From Pseudeuparius sepicola (lineage: Eukaryota; Arthropoda; Insecta; Coleoptera; Anthribidae), in contig OY987300.1 in the NCBI GenBank assembly GCA_963920635.1, forward strand, positions 59,248,915 through 59,312,914: 64,000 nucleotides of DNA, in the 5' to 3' direction. Both the position numbers and the translations under genes were made by a program. The notes below the pieces were generated by a model. That model was given only the letters and a program-made list of their open reading frames with translations. It did not search any database and was not told the DNA's origin. Positions 45,041-57,054 of the stretch are shown here, in pieces; the first letter of the stretch is position 1, and the number at the start of each line of letters is the position of its first letter.

Positions 45041-46850
45041 AACGAACAAACGTATCGACTTCAAGGTAGTCTTAAAATAATGTTATCGAATGCCTCAATC
45101 GTCGTTGTGTCTTTCGAATTATTTTTGAGCGGCGGAAATACTCGAAATTCTTAACCGAATATAGTCGAATTTCGGGTATGTTTGGCATTTTTTTAACAGT
45201 GTCGCATTAGTCCTGCACAGTTCGTGATACACAACGACGATTCTTCATAGTTTTATCTAAGCCACAAAAAAAAATCAAGTGAAAATATTAAGAAATGCAA
45301 GTAGGAGATGTAAACTACGAAACCCTTGAAAATGGGGGGTATCGTAGCGCCTTAAGCCTAAAAAAATTTTTTTTCAAATTGTTTAAAACCCCTCAAAAAA
45401 CGCCGCCTATGGAGGCCCGCGAGACGTGTCTTAAAATTTCGCCTATGTCAATGGGAGCTACAGGTAGTGAAATAGCGCGGCGTTGCCACGTCTATCGATT
45501 TATCCGGGGATTCACCACGAAATTACGAAAACGATTACTTTCTAAGGAACATGTAGAATGCATATGAAACACCTACCTTACTGACATTTCCAGGATTGAA
45601 TATTGCATCATTTTCTGTTTTCTTGCTTTTTTACATTAAAAGTCACACAACTACACAACACACACAACATTCATCACATTTTCTAAATCTGTTGGGGACC
45701 TCTTGTTTCCTCCGCCATTCCTTTGGTTGAAACGAGGTACTCAGCCTGACGACCACGGAGGAGGATCCCTTCGCCAGAAAAACTCCGAAGGGCAACCAAA
45801 AAACACAACTGCACTAGCACACGTTGCACATGGAAAGCACTACAGTAACTGTTCAAAGAGGCCGCCGTTCACCTCGATGCACAAATTCACTCGGTTAATT
45901 AAATTAAATTAAAAATTTCATAGCGACAGTATACCAATAAGTTGTATGGGTACTGCTGATACGTTGAAATTTAGGTGAACGCACTGGGAAACCTATTTGA
46001 TTCAGTTTAGGGGGATAGGGGAATACTTCAGTTTGCGCGTTGGTCAACATTACGTCCTGACTTGCGCGGGAGAGCCAAGAGGGAAAGACAGTAGTTAGTA
46101 GTAGTGGAGTAAATGGCACACGGGCAGCAGCCCGCTTTCGCGGGTCTCGTGGTTTTTGGGACTAAAAAGGCGGAGAAAAGGGAAGCTGGAGTGTAGTGAG
46201 AAGCCTCGAGCATCGCCCGATGCAGGAGAAGGAAAATTGTGGAGAATTTGGAGACGCCCTGTGTCCCGGATACAGGAAATCAAGATTTGTTGCCACGGCG
46301 GACCGACCGGGCCCCCAGGCGACCGGTACTCGGCGTCAAGCCAAAAGTCTCGGAGTGTTGTGTACGAGGGAGCGGCACGATTAGTGAACATCCAAGCGAG
46401 GGAATCAACTGGACCAAAGTTGTTGATGCATGGTGGGTGATTGCATACATAGATTTGTTTTCATCCTTCCGAAAACAACGACAACGCCGCGGAAATCTGA
46501 CAGTACGTTCCGAAGCCATATTGGATGACTTAATTAGAGGCGGAGATTTACAGGGAAAATAGGAGTTTTTACCCTTTTTTTAAAGATCGTAAAAAAATCT
46601 AAAAATATTTTTCTATGTTTTCTTAAGCCACCCTGCGCGCGTGGTAAATTTTTTTTTACTAAATGATAGTTAACCCTGGGTACTTACAAGTTATTTGTTG
46701 TTTCTATGCTCTAATATAAATGTGATCATTAAAATCGGAAGCCACTGCTCAGAAAATCGAATATTATAGACAGTTCCGGTTGGAAGCAATTCATTTTTAA
46801 CCTACGATTATCCTACCTACATGATATAGAAGGGTCGTAATACAGACGTA
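45041..46850. other. Mixed-composition stretch without recognised gene
   Basis: Positions 45390-45570 and 45700-46560 are GC-richer than average and give overlapping open frames on several strands, none with a motif. The style resembles untranslated transposon sequence (GCAGCAGCCCGCTTTCGCGG near 46125), but no terminal repeats were found. I cannot say what it is. Confidence 0.35.
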
Positions 46851-47152
46851 ATAGTTATTTATGTACCATAATTTAGTTGCCGAGGCCTCTGGCCGAGGCA
46901 AATAAATCACATGACGATCGCTCTACCTAGGTTTCCCATCGGAAACTCCAAACTGCTGCCTGTTGTGCAGCCTTCATGAAAAATAAATTGATATTCAAAC
47001 CTACTAAAATATTTATACTGAGAGATTGTGCTGCTACATAAAAATCGTACAATAATGGGCTACTTCAGTGCTGATTTCTGTGCTTTTAGTAACGATTTTG
47101 AGACATTTCTTTTCGTAATAGGCCAAGAGAGGGGGGCTTGGATCCGCCACTG
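46851..47152 (+). mobile_element. Deleted relative of the 27.7-kb hAT element
   Basis: Blocks shared in order with 27885-28490 include TAGTTATTTATGTACC, GAGGCCTCTGGCCGAGGC, CGATCGCTCTACCTAGG, CAAACTGCTGC and CGATTTTGAGACATTT. The right end is CCGCCACTG. The transposase region and half of the internal hairpin are missing. Confidence 0.7.
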
Positions 47153-49651
47153 ATATGAAAAAGTTTTGCCTGGGGTATCTTCAACTTTTATTTCGAATAC
47201 TTAGGTATCACAGCTAAACATTATGCAAACACGTAATTTTTAAAGTTACTACCATTCAATTTCATGTTCCTATTTAAAAAAAAATTCGTGTTTGGCCCAA
47301 CGTTCTTCAAAGAGTGTTTAAAGAGGAATAGGGATTCTCTGAATCTTATTATTTTTACTACCGATAGCGACGAATCTCTATGATTTTTATTTAGGTACTT
47401 CAAATAGTTACATTCGAACATTCGAGGACGATATCATGAAGCGAATGCGGTGTTGAAAGGTCGGTCTGCCGAGAAGTCGGTCTTGCGAGAATTGGAAGTG
47501 CTGGGATTTCGAAGTCGCGGATGGTAGGTCCGGCGTAGCTCATCTATGTTGTTTCACTTCTACCTGATTGTAGGTATAAGTATAGATCATCCTACATCCT
47601 TCTCATCTTTCAGATTAAAACAAAGTATTGACTCTTCTGTCACCTCTTTGGCTGTAGCACAACCTTATCCAGCTCACAAGCCCTGTGCAAACATGTGGCA
47701 ACGCCGCAGCGGGACGGTTCAACGGGTCTATGCAGTATAGAGCAGTCTGCGTCTGCACTTTGGCTTAGTTTATATTTTCTAATAAATGTTCAACCCTCTT
47801 CTTAATTATAATTAGATCTATACATTTGTGAACTTTGTTTCAATACCTAATTGGGCACCTAAGTAAGTAGGTACGTTTATTTAACAGACAATAAAAGCAG
47901 TAACAAAATATACACAGAAGTATAAGTATTTATAACATGTACGATTCCTGGTGTGAATAGGTACATTTTCGATAAATAATATGGTAAATTTGGGCAAATA
48001 GAGGGGCTACATTTTGTTGTAAGTCGAATTTTTGTGAGAATTTTTGGGAAAGTGCGCCAACATGCAAATGATTATCTATCTTCCCTTATGGCAAAGATCA
48101 TAATTTATGATCTTCGCTTATGGTTACATTTTCATAAAAATAGGAACAACAAGGGAACAGAGAACAGCATGTTGTGAAGGAGAGTAATCTCTTCTGATTG
48201 AAATGACAGTTAGTTAGGGTCAATTTCATAATACATTCAACTAAATTATCTGTTGACTTTAACATTAGGTAAAGAAACTTTTGCAACAATACTAAACAAT
48301 GGTTGGATTGTTAGAAAGCTCCTTTAATTTTAAAGGGTATTTTAGTTTGTCTATGCAATTGGTCTTTAATCATTTTATTCTTAAATTTTCGTCCTTTGGA
48401 AAGCCCAAAACGAATACAAGTTGACCGCATGCCGTCAAGCAAAGGAAACCTAGCAACTTATTATGATTAAATATAATAATTAAAGATCAATTTTTACTGC
48501 CTTTTTAGACCTTTTGTTATACCGATTCGAAATTATTTGTATTTGTGCTAATTATATAACTCGAATGGTATTTGCAAATAAACGTTATTATTATTATTTG
48601 ACTTACAGCCAGTTCTAGCTTCCCTCGACGGTTCTAGGCATCTTGAGGCTTGAAATTGTAAAGGAACGATTCTTCACTTCGAACTTTTAGAGAAATGTTT
48701 CATTTTTTTACAAACAAAACAAATTTATAAAAAGCTGTCCCCAGCGCTTCGGGCTGTCTGTTTCCACCCAGAGACACACTGGCTTGTCGTAGCCATCTGG
48801 CGACGATAGCACTACCTGCACTACACAAATTAATTCTGGTAAATTTCTTGTAAAATCAACTGACAGGGAGTGACAGGCCACGCCAGCTTTCTCAACTTCA
48901 GGGCTTTCCTAGAGTGGGGTGTGGCTGTAGTTATGCTAATGGCTCTATGACCACCAAAATAAACCTGTCAAGAAAACTAAATATTTGTTAATTTGTCATT
49001 ATTCAGCTGACAACCCGCAGGTGTCTTGATCAATACAACCCAACAAAAAATATCAAAACCCAAGTCCTACTGAGGTGTTTTTACCGAGATATTCCTTAGG
49101 TTCAGGTGTTGAATTCCACATAGGTAACTCATTGTGTGCCAAAAAATCTTAAACATACGGATCGATACAGAAACCGATCAGTAATGTTATGCCTGATGTT
49201 TTATAGTGTTTAATTTTTATTTTATTAAGTATGCCTATTTATTATAGGAATGTGATTGAAACACATTTTTCTGCTAATAACGCATTAAAACATTTATATC
49301 TACATAAAAAACGGCAAAGTATGGCCAAAATCAAACAAATAAATATAATATTATAACCAGGTGGTTCCTAATACTTTGTACATAAATAGGTCATTTTCAC
49401 GAAATCTAAACAACATGTTTTTCCTATTAATAAAATATAAACACACATCCCGTGGTTTAAGGAAAGACTATTATTTTTGGAAAAATAAATAATTTTTAAT
49501 TTTGTATTGACCAAACTTTTGAAAGTACCTATACATTAAATATAGCTACCGCGAAATTTGCAGCAAATGGGAAACCCAATAATACTGGCGCTTTCGACAA
49601 TATTCAAAATTGTCAGCTTGGTCATTTGTTACAAAATCATATGTTCATTCC
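47153..49651. other. Intronic stretch, no gene recognised
   Basis: A TTATTATTATTATTTG tail preceded by AATAAACG at about 48580 looks like another retroelement 3' end. Otherwise chance ORFs only. Confidence 0.4.
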
Positions 49652-49706
49652 TATGTTCCTAAACAGAAACAATGTCCTATATGTTCCTAAACAGAAACAA
49701 TGTCCT
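49652..49706. repeat. 28-bp tandem duplication
   Basis: TATGTTCCTAAACAGAAACA followed by ATGTCC occurs twice, starting at 49652 and 49680. It makes the frames here run on as near-duplicate peptides. Confidence 0.8.
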
Positions 49707-49767
49707 GAAACCAAAAACTCGGCACAAGAGGAAAGTAGGTTACCTACCCTTATTTTGCGTCGTAGTG

Positions 49768-50297
49768 TCGTGGAGAACAATGGTAAGAGAAAGTTGTTTG
49801 CAAATGAAAAAGTATAGACAAATACAAAATCATTGCCCTCTATTAAAAAATTATTTATTTCATTATCAGTTAAAAACTAAAAAACCGGGCCTAGGTGGTT
49901 GATTTAATTTAAAGTACCACACCAAGCACATTCTGCAGACTTTTTTGTGTGCAAAGAGCCATTCATGAAGTCTGTTGTTGTGAAACTTCGCCACTATTTC
50001 GCGTAACGCAACAAAAAAACTGCTTGTTCAACATGGTCTCTGGGTTTTTCATATTCCTAATTAAATAACCACAGTCAGCACAAACGCCAGTATCGTATTT
50101 AGCACAAATGGGTTGAATAATTGTTAGAAAATGGTGACGTAAAAATCCTTCTTGGGCAAATGAAAGAAACTGCAACTAATGATAAAAAAATAAAAAATAT
50201 ATTAATAGAAGTCCATGATTTATGATTTTGTATTTGTACCTTGGACCCATATTTTTCATCGCAATCAACTTTCTCTTATACCATTTTTCTCTAGGAC
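49768..50297. mobile_element. 530-bp foldback element
   Basis: The left arm (49768-49835) contains ACAATGGTAAGAGAAAGTTG and ACAAATACAAAATCA. The right arm (50221-50297), in reverse complement, gives AAATGGTATAAGAGAAAGTT and ACAAATACAAAATCA. A ~32-base piece of the left arm recurs at 53346-53377. Confidence 0.65.
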
Positions 50298-50663
50298 GCT
50301 AAAGAAACGTTCTTTACTCTTAAGTTTAAGCACAGAATAGCCTGCGGTGGCTATTCTGTGGTTTAAGTTTTTGACTCGTATACCGCATACCGCGATATAT
50401 GCGTAAAGTTTTTAGGGTCCTATTTTGGTTTCGGGAGTGCCTAATGAATCCCCATAGTCAGTTTCTTATTTCGGCGCAAAAAAAATCGCTTATGTAGCGT
50501 ATGTTCTACCAGTCACTGTATAATTTATTAATTTATGAAAATCTTTTTTTTGCAAAAGGGTCACAGAGACTTTTTGAACGCTTGAATGTCCTAGCTCCAG
50601 CACCAAAATGCTAGCCGGAACAGCACTGATTATTTGCAAAACAACTCCACAAAAATATTAAAC

Positions 50664-51041
50664 CGAAAATTCCATACCTACGTTTTTTGACCAATCAGAG
50701 GCTCGTTTTTTGCTTCGTTGTCATGGCAACTCAAAAAATTTCCAGAAATATTCTCACTTGTTCTAGGCAGCAGGAGGTGATTACAGCGGAAATTTTTTGA
50801 CAGATGACATTATGATAATGTGACATTATCATAATGTAACATTTACTCAACAAAAATTTTGATAATAATTTCGTTTATTTACGTGTAGGTATGGTATTTT
50901 CTTACCGAATCCCCCACGTTCTTGAATTAATATCCGGAAATTTTTTTCTAACACGAATTTTTTTAGAAATTTTTTTTTAAGAAAATTCGTGTACTCGAAA
51001 AATTTCCGGCAATAATTCAAGCATTAGGACGATTACTAGTG
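50664..51041. repeat. Tandem duplication unit A (~378 bp), undisrupted
   Basis: This unit runs from GAAAATTCCATACCTACG through CCAATCAGAGGCTCG, GGCAGCAGGAGGTGATTACA, ATTAATATCCGGAAAT and a hairpin of CACGAATTTTTTTAG / AAAATTCGTG to GACGATTACTAGTG. Unit B follows directly and shows the same order. Confidence 0.8.
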
Positions 51042-51749
51042 AAAATTCCATGCCTACCTTTTTTGACCAACCAGAGGCTCGTTTTTTGCTTCGTTGTCAT
51101 GGCAATTCAAAAAATTTCCGGAAATATTCTCACTTGCTCTAGTACTCCAGGAAAATAATGAAAAAATGAGCGAACTTTTTCGCTCTCAGATTTTCTTATA
51201 GAAAAGTGTAGGTTTTGAGGTCGGAAAACATATGTCACACACGCTACCACCAGCAACATACAGCGTTTTGAGATATAGACATATATATATACGATTTTTT
51301 GCGTTTTTTGACTAAAAACTGCTAATATCTTGAAGAAGATGCATTTTTTTCGAAAAAAGTTTCAAATGAAAGTAGATCAAAATTAAATTTCCTATAAGAT
51401 CTCTTCTATGAAAAATTTCGATTTTCCCAATCGTTTTCCTGTAAATGCGAAAAAAACACATGTATATATTTTAAATGAACTACAGATTATGTGAAAATTT
51501 AAGTTTTGGAGCCATAATAATGGTCAATCCATTTTTAAATAACGAAAGTGAATTCAAGAAAAGAAAATTGCGGAAAAGATAATATAAAATATAATGAATA
51601 AATAAATGATTTGTTCATATTAATACTAATATATTTTTTTCATTGTACCTTTGCAGCTCCAGAAAATTTTCTTTCCTATTGTCATCAAATTTTATAATTA
51701 TATATAATTTTTCATTATACCTATTAATTTTTTTTTATTATTTTTTATA

Positions 51750-52531
51750 TACAATGTGTCCCCAGGATAATTGAAACGAGAAATGTAAAAGACCAAAAAT
51801 TTTCGAGTTCGAATTTGGCCATTTGGGGACCCGGCCTGCTTGCCTAGAAAATAATTTTCACCATATTTTTAATTTTGAAAAATAAAGTAGGCCCTGACAA
51901 AAGTTGCTTAGAATTGAAAACTATGACCCTGTGTCAATTTTCAAAATATTTGGCCTACTTTGATTTTTGTCCACTTTATTTCCAATAAGTCGTTTGAAAT
52001 ATCGAAAAATTTCATTAGAAAAAGTTATTCAGAATAAAAAAGTATGCAAGACTGCGAAATTTGGACTCAATCGGCCTGCTATGATTTGTTTGAAATAATG
52101 TCTTTATGAAAATGAAAATCAAAGTAGGCCAATTATTTTGAAAATGGACACAGGGTCATAGTTTTCAATTCTAAGCAACTTTTTCTAATGAAATTTTTCG
52201 ATATTTTAAACGACAAGGATAGTTATACCTATAAGAAATAAAATGGACGAAAATCTAAGTAGGCCAATTGTTTTGAAAATTGGCATAGGGACATAATTTC
52301 CAATTATCAGCAACTTTTTCTAATGAAAATTTTCCATATCTTGTCGAGAAAGGGCAGTTAACCTACACAGAAAATAAATAAATCGTTCCTGCCAGGGCCT
52401 ACTTTATTTTTCAAAATTAAAAATATGTTGAAAATTATTTTCTATGCAAGTAGCTGGACCCCAAATGGCCAAATTCGAGCTAGAAAATTTTTGGTCTTTT
52501 ACACCTCTCGTTATACTTATCCTGGGACACA

Positions 52532-52536
<5 letters not shown>
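51750..52536. mobile_element. Inner foldback with CAATGTGTCCC/GGGACACACTG ends
   Basis: The left end reads ACAATGTGTCCCCAGGATAA and the right its inverse, TTATCCTGGGACACACTGT. Subterminal AAAAGACCAAAAATTTT, GGCCATTTGGGGACC and AAATAAAGTAGGCCC blocks are also inverted. The interior has repeated TAGGCCAA-type phrases. It sits in the loop of the outer foldback. Confidence 0.75.

Positions 52537-52588
<52 letters not shown>
52532..52588. repeat. (TA)n microsatellite
   Basis: An uninterrupted TA dinucleotide run of about 28 units sits immediately at the right end of the inner element, probably expanded from its TA target. It creates a meaningless Tyr-Ile repeat frame. Confidence 0.95.
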
Positions 52589-52594
<6 letters not shown>

Positions 52595-53420
52595 ATTATT
52601 TATGTTATAGTATAAGTAAAAAAAAATCAAAGAGATTTTTCTAGAAAATATTAAAAAGCGCGTAATTAATTCCTAACGTACACCCTCGAAAACCTATAAA
52701 ATGATACGTTTGATGCTCATAAATATTCAAACCTCGGAAAACTATGTAATATTTTCCAAGAATTTTCCGCAATTTTCTTTTCTTTAATTCACTTTTGTTA
52801 TTTATAAATGGATTGACCACTATTTTGGCTCCAAAACATAAATTTTCACATAACCTGTAGTTCATTTAAAATATATACAAGCGGTTTTTCCGCATTTACG
52901 GGAAAACGATTAGGAAAATCGAAATTTTGCATAGAAGAAATCTTATAGAAAATTTAATTTTGAACTACTTTCACTTGAAACTTTTTTTCGAAAATGCATC
53001 TTCTTAAAGATATTAGCAGCTTTTAGTAAAAAAACGCAAAAAATCGTATAAACAATATGTCTATATCTCAAAACGCTGTATGTTGCTGGTGGTAGCGTGT
53101 GTGACATATGTTTTCTGACCTCAAAACCTACACTTTTCTATAAGAAAATCTGAGAGCGAAAAAGTTCGCTTATTCCATCTTTTTATGTCTAGCTTTCCCG
53201 GACTATAGGCAGCAGGAGGTGATTACAGCGGAATTTTTTTTGACAAATGTCATTATTATAATGTGACATTGTTACAATTAGATACCCGACAAAAATTTTG
53301 AATTAATATCCGGAAATTTTTCTCTAACACGAATTTTTTTAGAAAAGAGAAAGTTGTTTGCAATGAAAAAGTATAGTATTTTTTTTATATAAATCAATTT
53401 TCTTGACCGTAGAGTGTATT

Positions 53421-53503
53421 TTGTTATTAAAATTCGTGAGTATCGGTCATAATATAAAAAAAGAATAAATATTATGACCGATACTCACGAATTTTAATAA
53501 CAA
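53421..53503. repeat. Perfect 35-bp inverted repeat with 13-base loop
   Basis: Positions 53421-53455 are the exact reverse complement of 53469-53503; the stem core contains CGTGAGTATCGGTCATAA. A GTATAGTAT motif brackets it on both sides. Confidence 0.92.
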
Positions 53504-53612
53504 AAAAAAGTATAGTATATTTTTATATTTAAAGTATATTTTTTAGAAAATTCGTGTACGCGAAAAATTTCCAGCAATAATTCAAGCACTAGGGCGATTA
53601 CTAGTGAAAATA

Positions 53613-55310
53613 GTATAAGATTAAACCGCGCGTGACATTTGTCAAAAGTCTAAATGCCAGAGATCATAAAACGTTAAAACCCTCCCACATATTTGATCGG
53701 AGTTAAAACCAAATCGGTATTTTCTCAATACAGGTTGTAGAAACACAATATTTCAGCTAATCACTGCTCTAGGGCCGTGACATCATGGCCCTAGCGGCAA
53801 ATTGAATAAGTATCTTATTGTTTTTGGCCCTGCACAAGCATTCAGTTGCTTCTGGGATACTTCTAGTTTGAAGTGTTGTGGGGGTGAGGATTATTATTAT
53901 TTCCTGGACAAAAAAAGTAAAAAAATAGCTAAATTGACCCCCTACATTTAAAAATATATACAAAAAAATTATGAAAAAGATTTATTATTTAATTTTTGCT
54001 ATACCAGTAGGTACCTGCTCCATTTCTAAATGATTTCAGTTGTTACTAATAAATAATAAATCTGCAGTTCTAAGAATACCTACATCGAGTTACATCGAAA
54101 TTGTTTCCAAATCTGCAAACAGTTTTTCAAAAATTTAAAGTGTTTTAGAGAATTTTTACGTAAACAATACTAGAAGCATATGAAAGATTGCCTAGTGTAT
54201 TGGTTATCATGACCAGCTGTGGGCCCAAAATGCTATGTTTCTTCTACCTCGCACTATTAAAATTTCCGAAAATTCCGGTTGCAGAAATCGCATGAGAGAG
54301 GTCGAATTTCCTATCACGCCCCATCACCGTTAATTACCTCCGCGGTATGTTGTATACTTAGCACCGCGCTGTCAGTGCAGATTAATGAATGCCTCCCCAG
54401 ACCTCCACTGCGACAAGGAAGGCACCAACTCGCCGGACATCAAATTTATTAACCCATTTAAAACTTTCGCTTAAAGTTCGACGAGGATAGGCTGAGAATG
54501 ACCAAGAGTAGTTCTAGTTCTTGTTGGCCACAAGTTTATAGTTTATTCCAAATATACTAGATACTTGTAAAATATCTAACTATTATTAGGTATAGCGTAT
54601 AGCTAGTTACTTATTAAAGTATACACCTGATAAGTACGCTACTGAGGAGAATCAAAAACTTAGGTAACAAAATAATATAAAGTACTTATCTCTCATAAGT
54701 TTTCCGACTGTTACAGTCAATGTCAGTTTTCAAGGTCAAGAGATTATGTCAGACAAAGCTATAGTCATATTACTCGTTAGTCTATGGTATAGTGGAAGAA
54801 TTAATTATTAAAATACAAGTTTTCCAGGAATTTTCTATTTGGAACTTCATTATAAAATACATGGCAGCCTGACTAAAATAATATCAAAGCTCATATTTCA
54901 TTATTGTTTACGGACTGAGGTTACGTTACTCGACGAAAAAAATGGCGGCTTATTATAGGTTATAGAGTGATATTCTGTGGTTATAGGTATGTCAGTTTCT
55001 GACATTTAAAATGTCCCATATTTTAAATATCCTGGTTTAGTACCATATTTACGTTCTTTTCTCAAGGAATTCCCTGTGCGGTCAATATTTGGCAGTTTTG
55101 TCATATTAACAGAGCTATTATTGGTTGTCATAACATAAAATTTTCATGAAGAAAATCGTATACACAGGCCATTACGTGAATTGCAGAAGAATAAACACTA
55201 AGTATTTTGGAATTACGTGATGATCTGTCGAAAGTAGTAGAAAGTTTGGTCTATAGCCCTAGACTTTGACAGTTTGTACCAGGTATAATTTTTGTGTTAC
55301 CACATCGTGG
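53613..55310. other. Intronic stretch with one LINE-like 3' fragment
   Basis: The third copy of the GTTGCTTCTGGG...GTGAGGATTATTATTATT fragment lies at 53843-53902. The remainder is AT-rich with chance ORFs. Confidence 0.4.
53843..53902 (+). repeat. Short LINE-like 3' end fragment with ATT repeats, copy 3
   Basis: GTTGCTTCTGGGATACTTC, then GAAGTGTTGTGGGGGTGAGG and ATTATTATT. See copies 1 and 2. Confidence 0.55.
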
Positions 55311-56135
55311 TATACAGGATGATTTTTTTGGAACTACCACCGCGATTTTCTCGTTTATTTTGAGCCCTACAGAAAAAACGCAAGAAACAAAAATGTGGTA
55401 ATTTTGGACAGCTAAGTGGTGCTTCAAAAGAATCGGCATCCATGGCCAACTTGTCGCGCAATATAAAAAAACCCTCAGATTGAACAAAACAATTAATAGC
55501 CGTAGCAGGTTTATTTTAAGACATAGATGAAAACTTTCAAATTGAAAATTGATGGCACTAAGAAGCTTTATGTAATGGGCACTCGGATAGTTTCAGAAAA
55601 TTACACAGGGTCTTCGGCTCTTTTGAGGCTATTATTTTTTGTTTGTTTATTTCTTATTAAGCGATTTTGTCACTTATTTTGGGCCGCACAAAAAATTCGT
55701 AAGAAAATAAAATATGACAATTTTGGTCAGCCAGGCGACGTTAAAAAAGAAATGGGTCTTCGCGCCCAACTTTTCGCGCTGTGCTAAAAAAACTTCAAAT
55801 CGACAAAAATTTTCATGCCCTCGAGAGAGCCGAAGACCCTGTGTAATTTGCTGAAACTATCTGAGCACCTGGATCAATAAAGCTTCTCAGCGCCATCAAT
55901 TTTCAATTTAAAAGTTTTCCTGCGTCTCTAAAAATAAACATTCCCGGCTATTAATTGTTGTTCTCTATTTGAGGTTTTTTTATATTGCGCGGCAAGTTGG
56001 CCATGGATGTCAATTTATTTTTCAGCACCACTTACCTGTCCAAAATTGCCACATTTTTGTTCCTTACGTTTCTTTTTGTAGAACGCAAAATAAGCGAGAA
56101 AGTCGCGGTGGTAGTCCTAAAAAATCATCCTGTAT
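55311..56135. mobile_element. 825-bp foldback with TATACAGGATGATTTTT ends
   Basis: The left end TATACAGGATGATTTTTTTG and right end, the inverse of AAAAAATCATCCTGTATT, begin arms of ~300 bases. These contain ACCACCGCGATTTTCTCG, GGCCAACTTGTCGCGCAATA, ACACAGGGTCTTCGGCTC and their inverses. The single-strand ORFs inside are arm artefacts. A fragment of the same family is at 58286-58350. Confidence 0.8.
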
Positions 56136-56389
56136 TATTGTTATAATATTAGTGAAAAAACGATATTGTTGAATGTTATGTTTGTTGCGAAAAGAATGCG
56201 AAGCGTACAAGGCGTGGATACGCGGGAATATATCTACCTAAGGAGAGTCCTTCCTCATAACACGTATTTTAAATATAATATTTAGGTATAACAAATTGTG
56301 AATTACTGGAAGTTTAAAAAATGGAGCTCAGTCCAGAGAGTATTGAAAATGCATAAGTTTAGACCATATATATGTATGAAAATGATAAT

Positions 56390-56930
56390 TATAGAATGCG
56401 AGAATATTGCCGTTTAGTGTGGGAGAGGCAAGCGGAAAATGATCAGTTTATAGGTGCGTATTTTTATCACTTGTAAATTATCACTATAAAAATTACACTA
56501 TACTACTAGACATTACTATTCTACTGCTACTCCTGCGGTTATTACTATTACAGATTCTACATATAGGTATATTGTGGACTGATGAAGCAACATGTGTCGT
56601 TTTAATAGAAGAAAGACTCACTATTGGTCATCAGAAAATACACGAGTTTATTTCAATTCAACGACAAAGGTCGAACTTCAATAAATGTTTGGTATAGTAT
56701 TTTTCGGAATGACAAGTTGGTCCAATATTTTTTGAAGGTGGTTTAACTGGACTAAAATATTTACAGCTCTTAAAAGAAGAAATTTCTGATGTATGGAATC
56801 AAGTAAATGAGCCGAATATTGTTTGGCAACAGCACATAAATCAAAAGCTGTCAAGAGGCATTTAGAAGACACTTTTGTAGAGTGGATTGGTTTTGGCCTT
56901 CCAGAAGCCCAGACTTGACCCCTCTCGATA
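56390..56930 (+). pseudogene. Mariner/Tc1-superfamily (DDE) transposase, decayed
   Basis: Frame-shifted pieces follow the order of an insect mariner-like transposase on the + strand. REYCRLVWERQ near 56400 fits the end of the DNA-binding half. ILWTDEATC near 56570 holds the first catalytic Asp. INVWYSIF near 56685 and VGPIFFEGGLTGLKYLQLL at about 56715-56770 match the GPYFF-x-G-x-L-x-x-x-x-Y-L-x-x-L block. RSPDLTPLD near 56905-56930 is the signature around the third acidic residue. Several frameshifts and stops separate them and the second Asp region (QQDGAPAH in relatives) is eroded to WQQ...H. Terminal repeats were not identified. Confidence 0.75.
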
Positions 56931-57054
56931 GAAAAAAATGTTTAAATTATTTCTTGTGTTAATTTTATTTTCATTCTTATTGATGTAATACATTTCAAGA
57001 TAACTTCTTGTGGTGAAATCTTATTCAAAGTTTAAAATTTCAGTATTTTCAAAA

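Larger units (their letters stand above)
51143..53205. mobile_element. Foldback element with TAG target duplication, itself carrying an inner element
   Basis: The ends TACTCCAGGAAAA and TTTCCCGGACTA are inverted. The arms (51143-51600 and about 52720-53205) contain GAACTTTTTCGCTCTCAGAT, TATGTCACACACGCTACCAC and ATAGACATAT, each with its inverse. Flanks read CTAG before and TAG after, against a single CTAG at the matching point of unit A (50764-50768). This shows the empty site and a 3-bp TAG duplication. Confidence 0.85.
51042..53612. repeat. Tandem duplication unit B, split by insertions
   Basis: Starts GAAAATTCCATGCCTACC and ends GGGCGATTACTAGTG. It matches unit A once two insertions are removed: a foldback at 51143-53205 and a ~195-bp insert at about 53346-53540. 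Confidence 0.8.

Noticed and set aside
46095..46562. Cluster of frames of 62-107 codons on both strands at 46 kb
   Set aside because: Mutually overlapping, no recognisable motif; consistent with GC-richer noncoding or untranslated transposon DNA.
52444..52644. 66-codon frame with a Tyr-Ile repeat
   Set aside because: It is a translation of the TA microsatellite.
55527..56172. Frames of 67-86 codons on + and 78 on -
   Set aside because: They are the two arms of the 55.3-kb foldback read in each direction.
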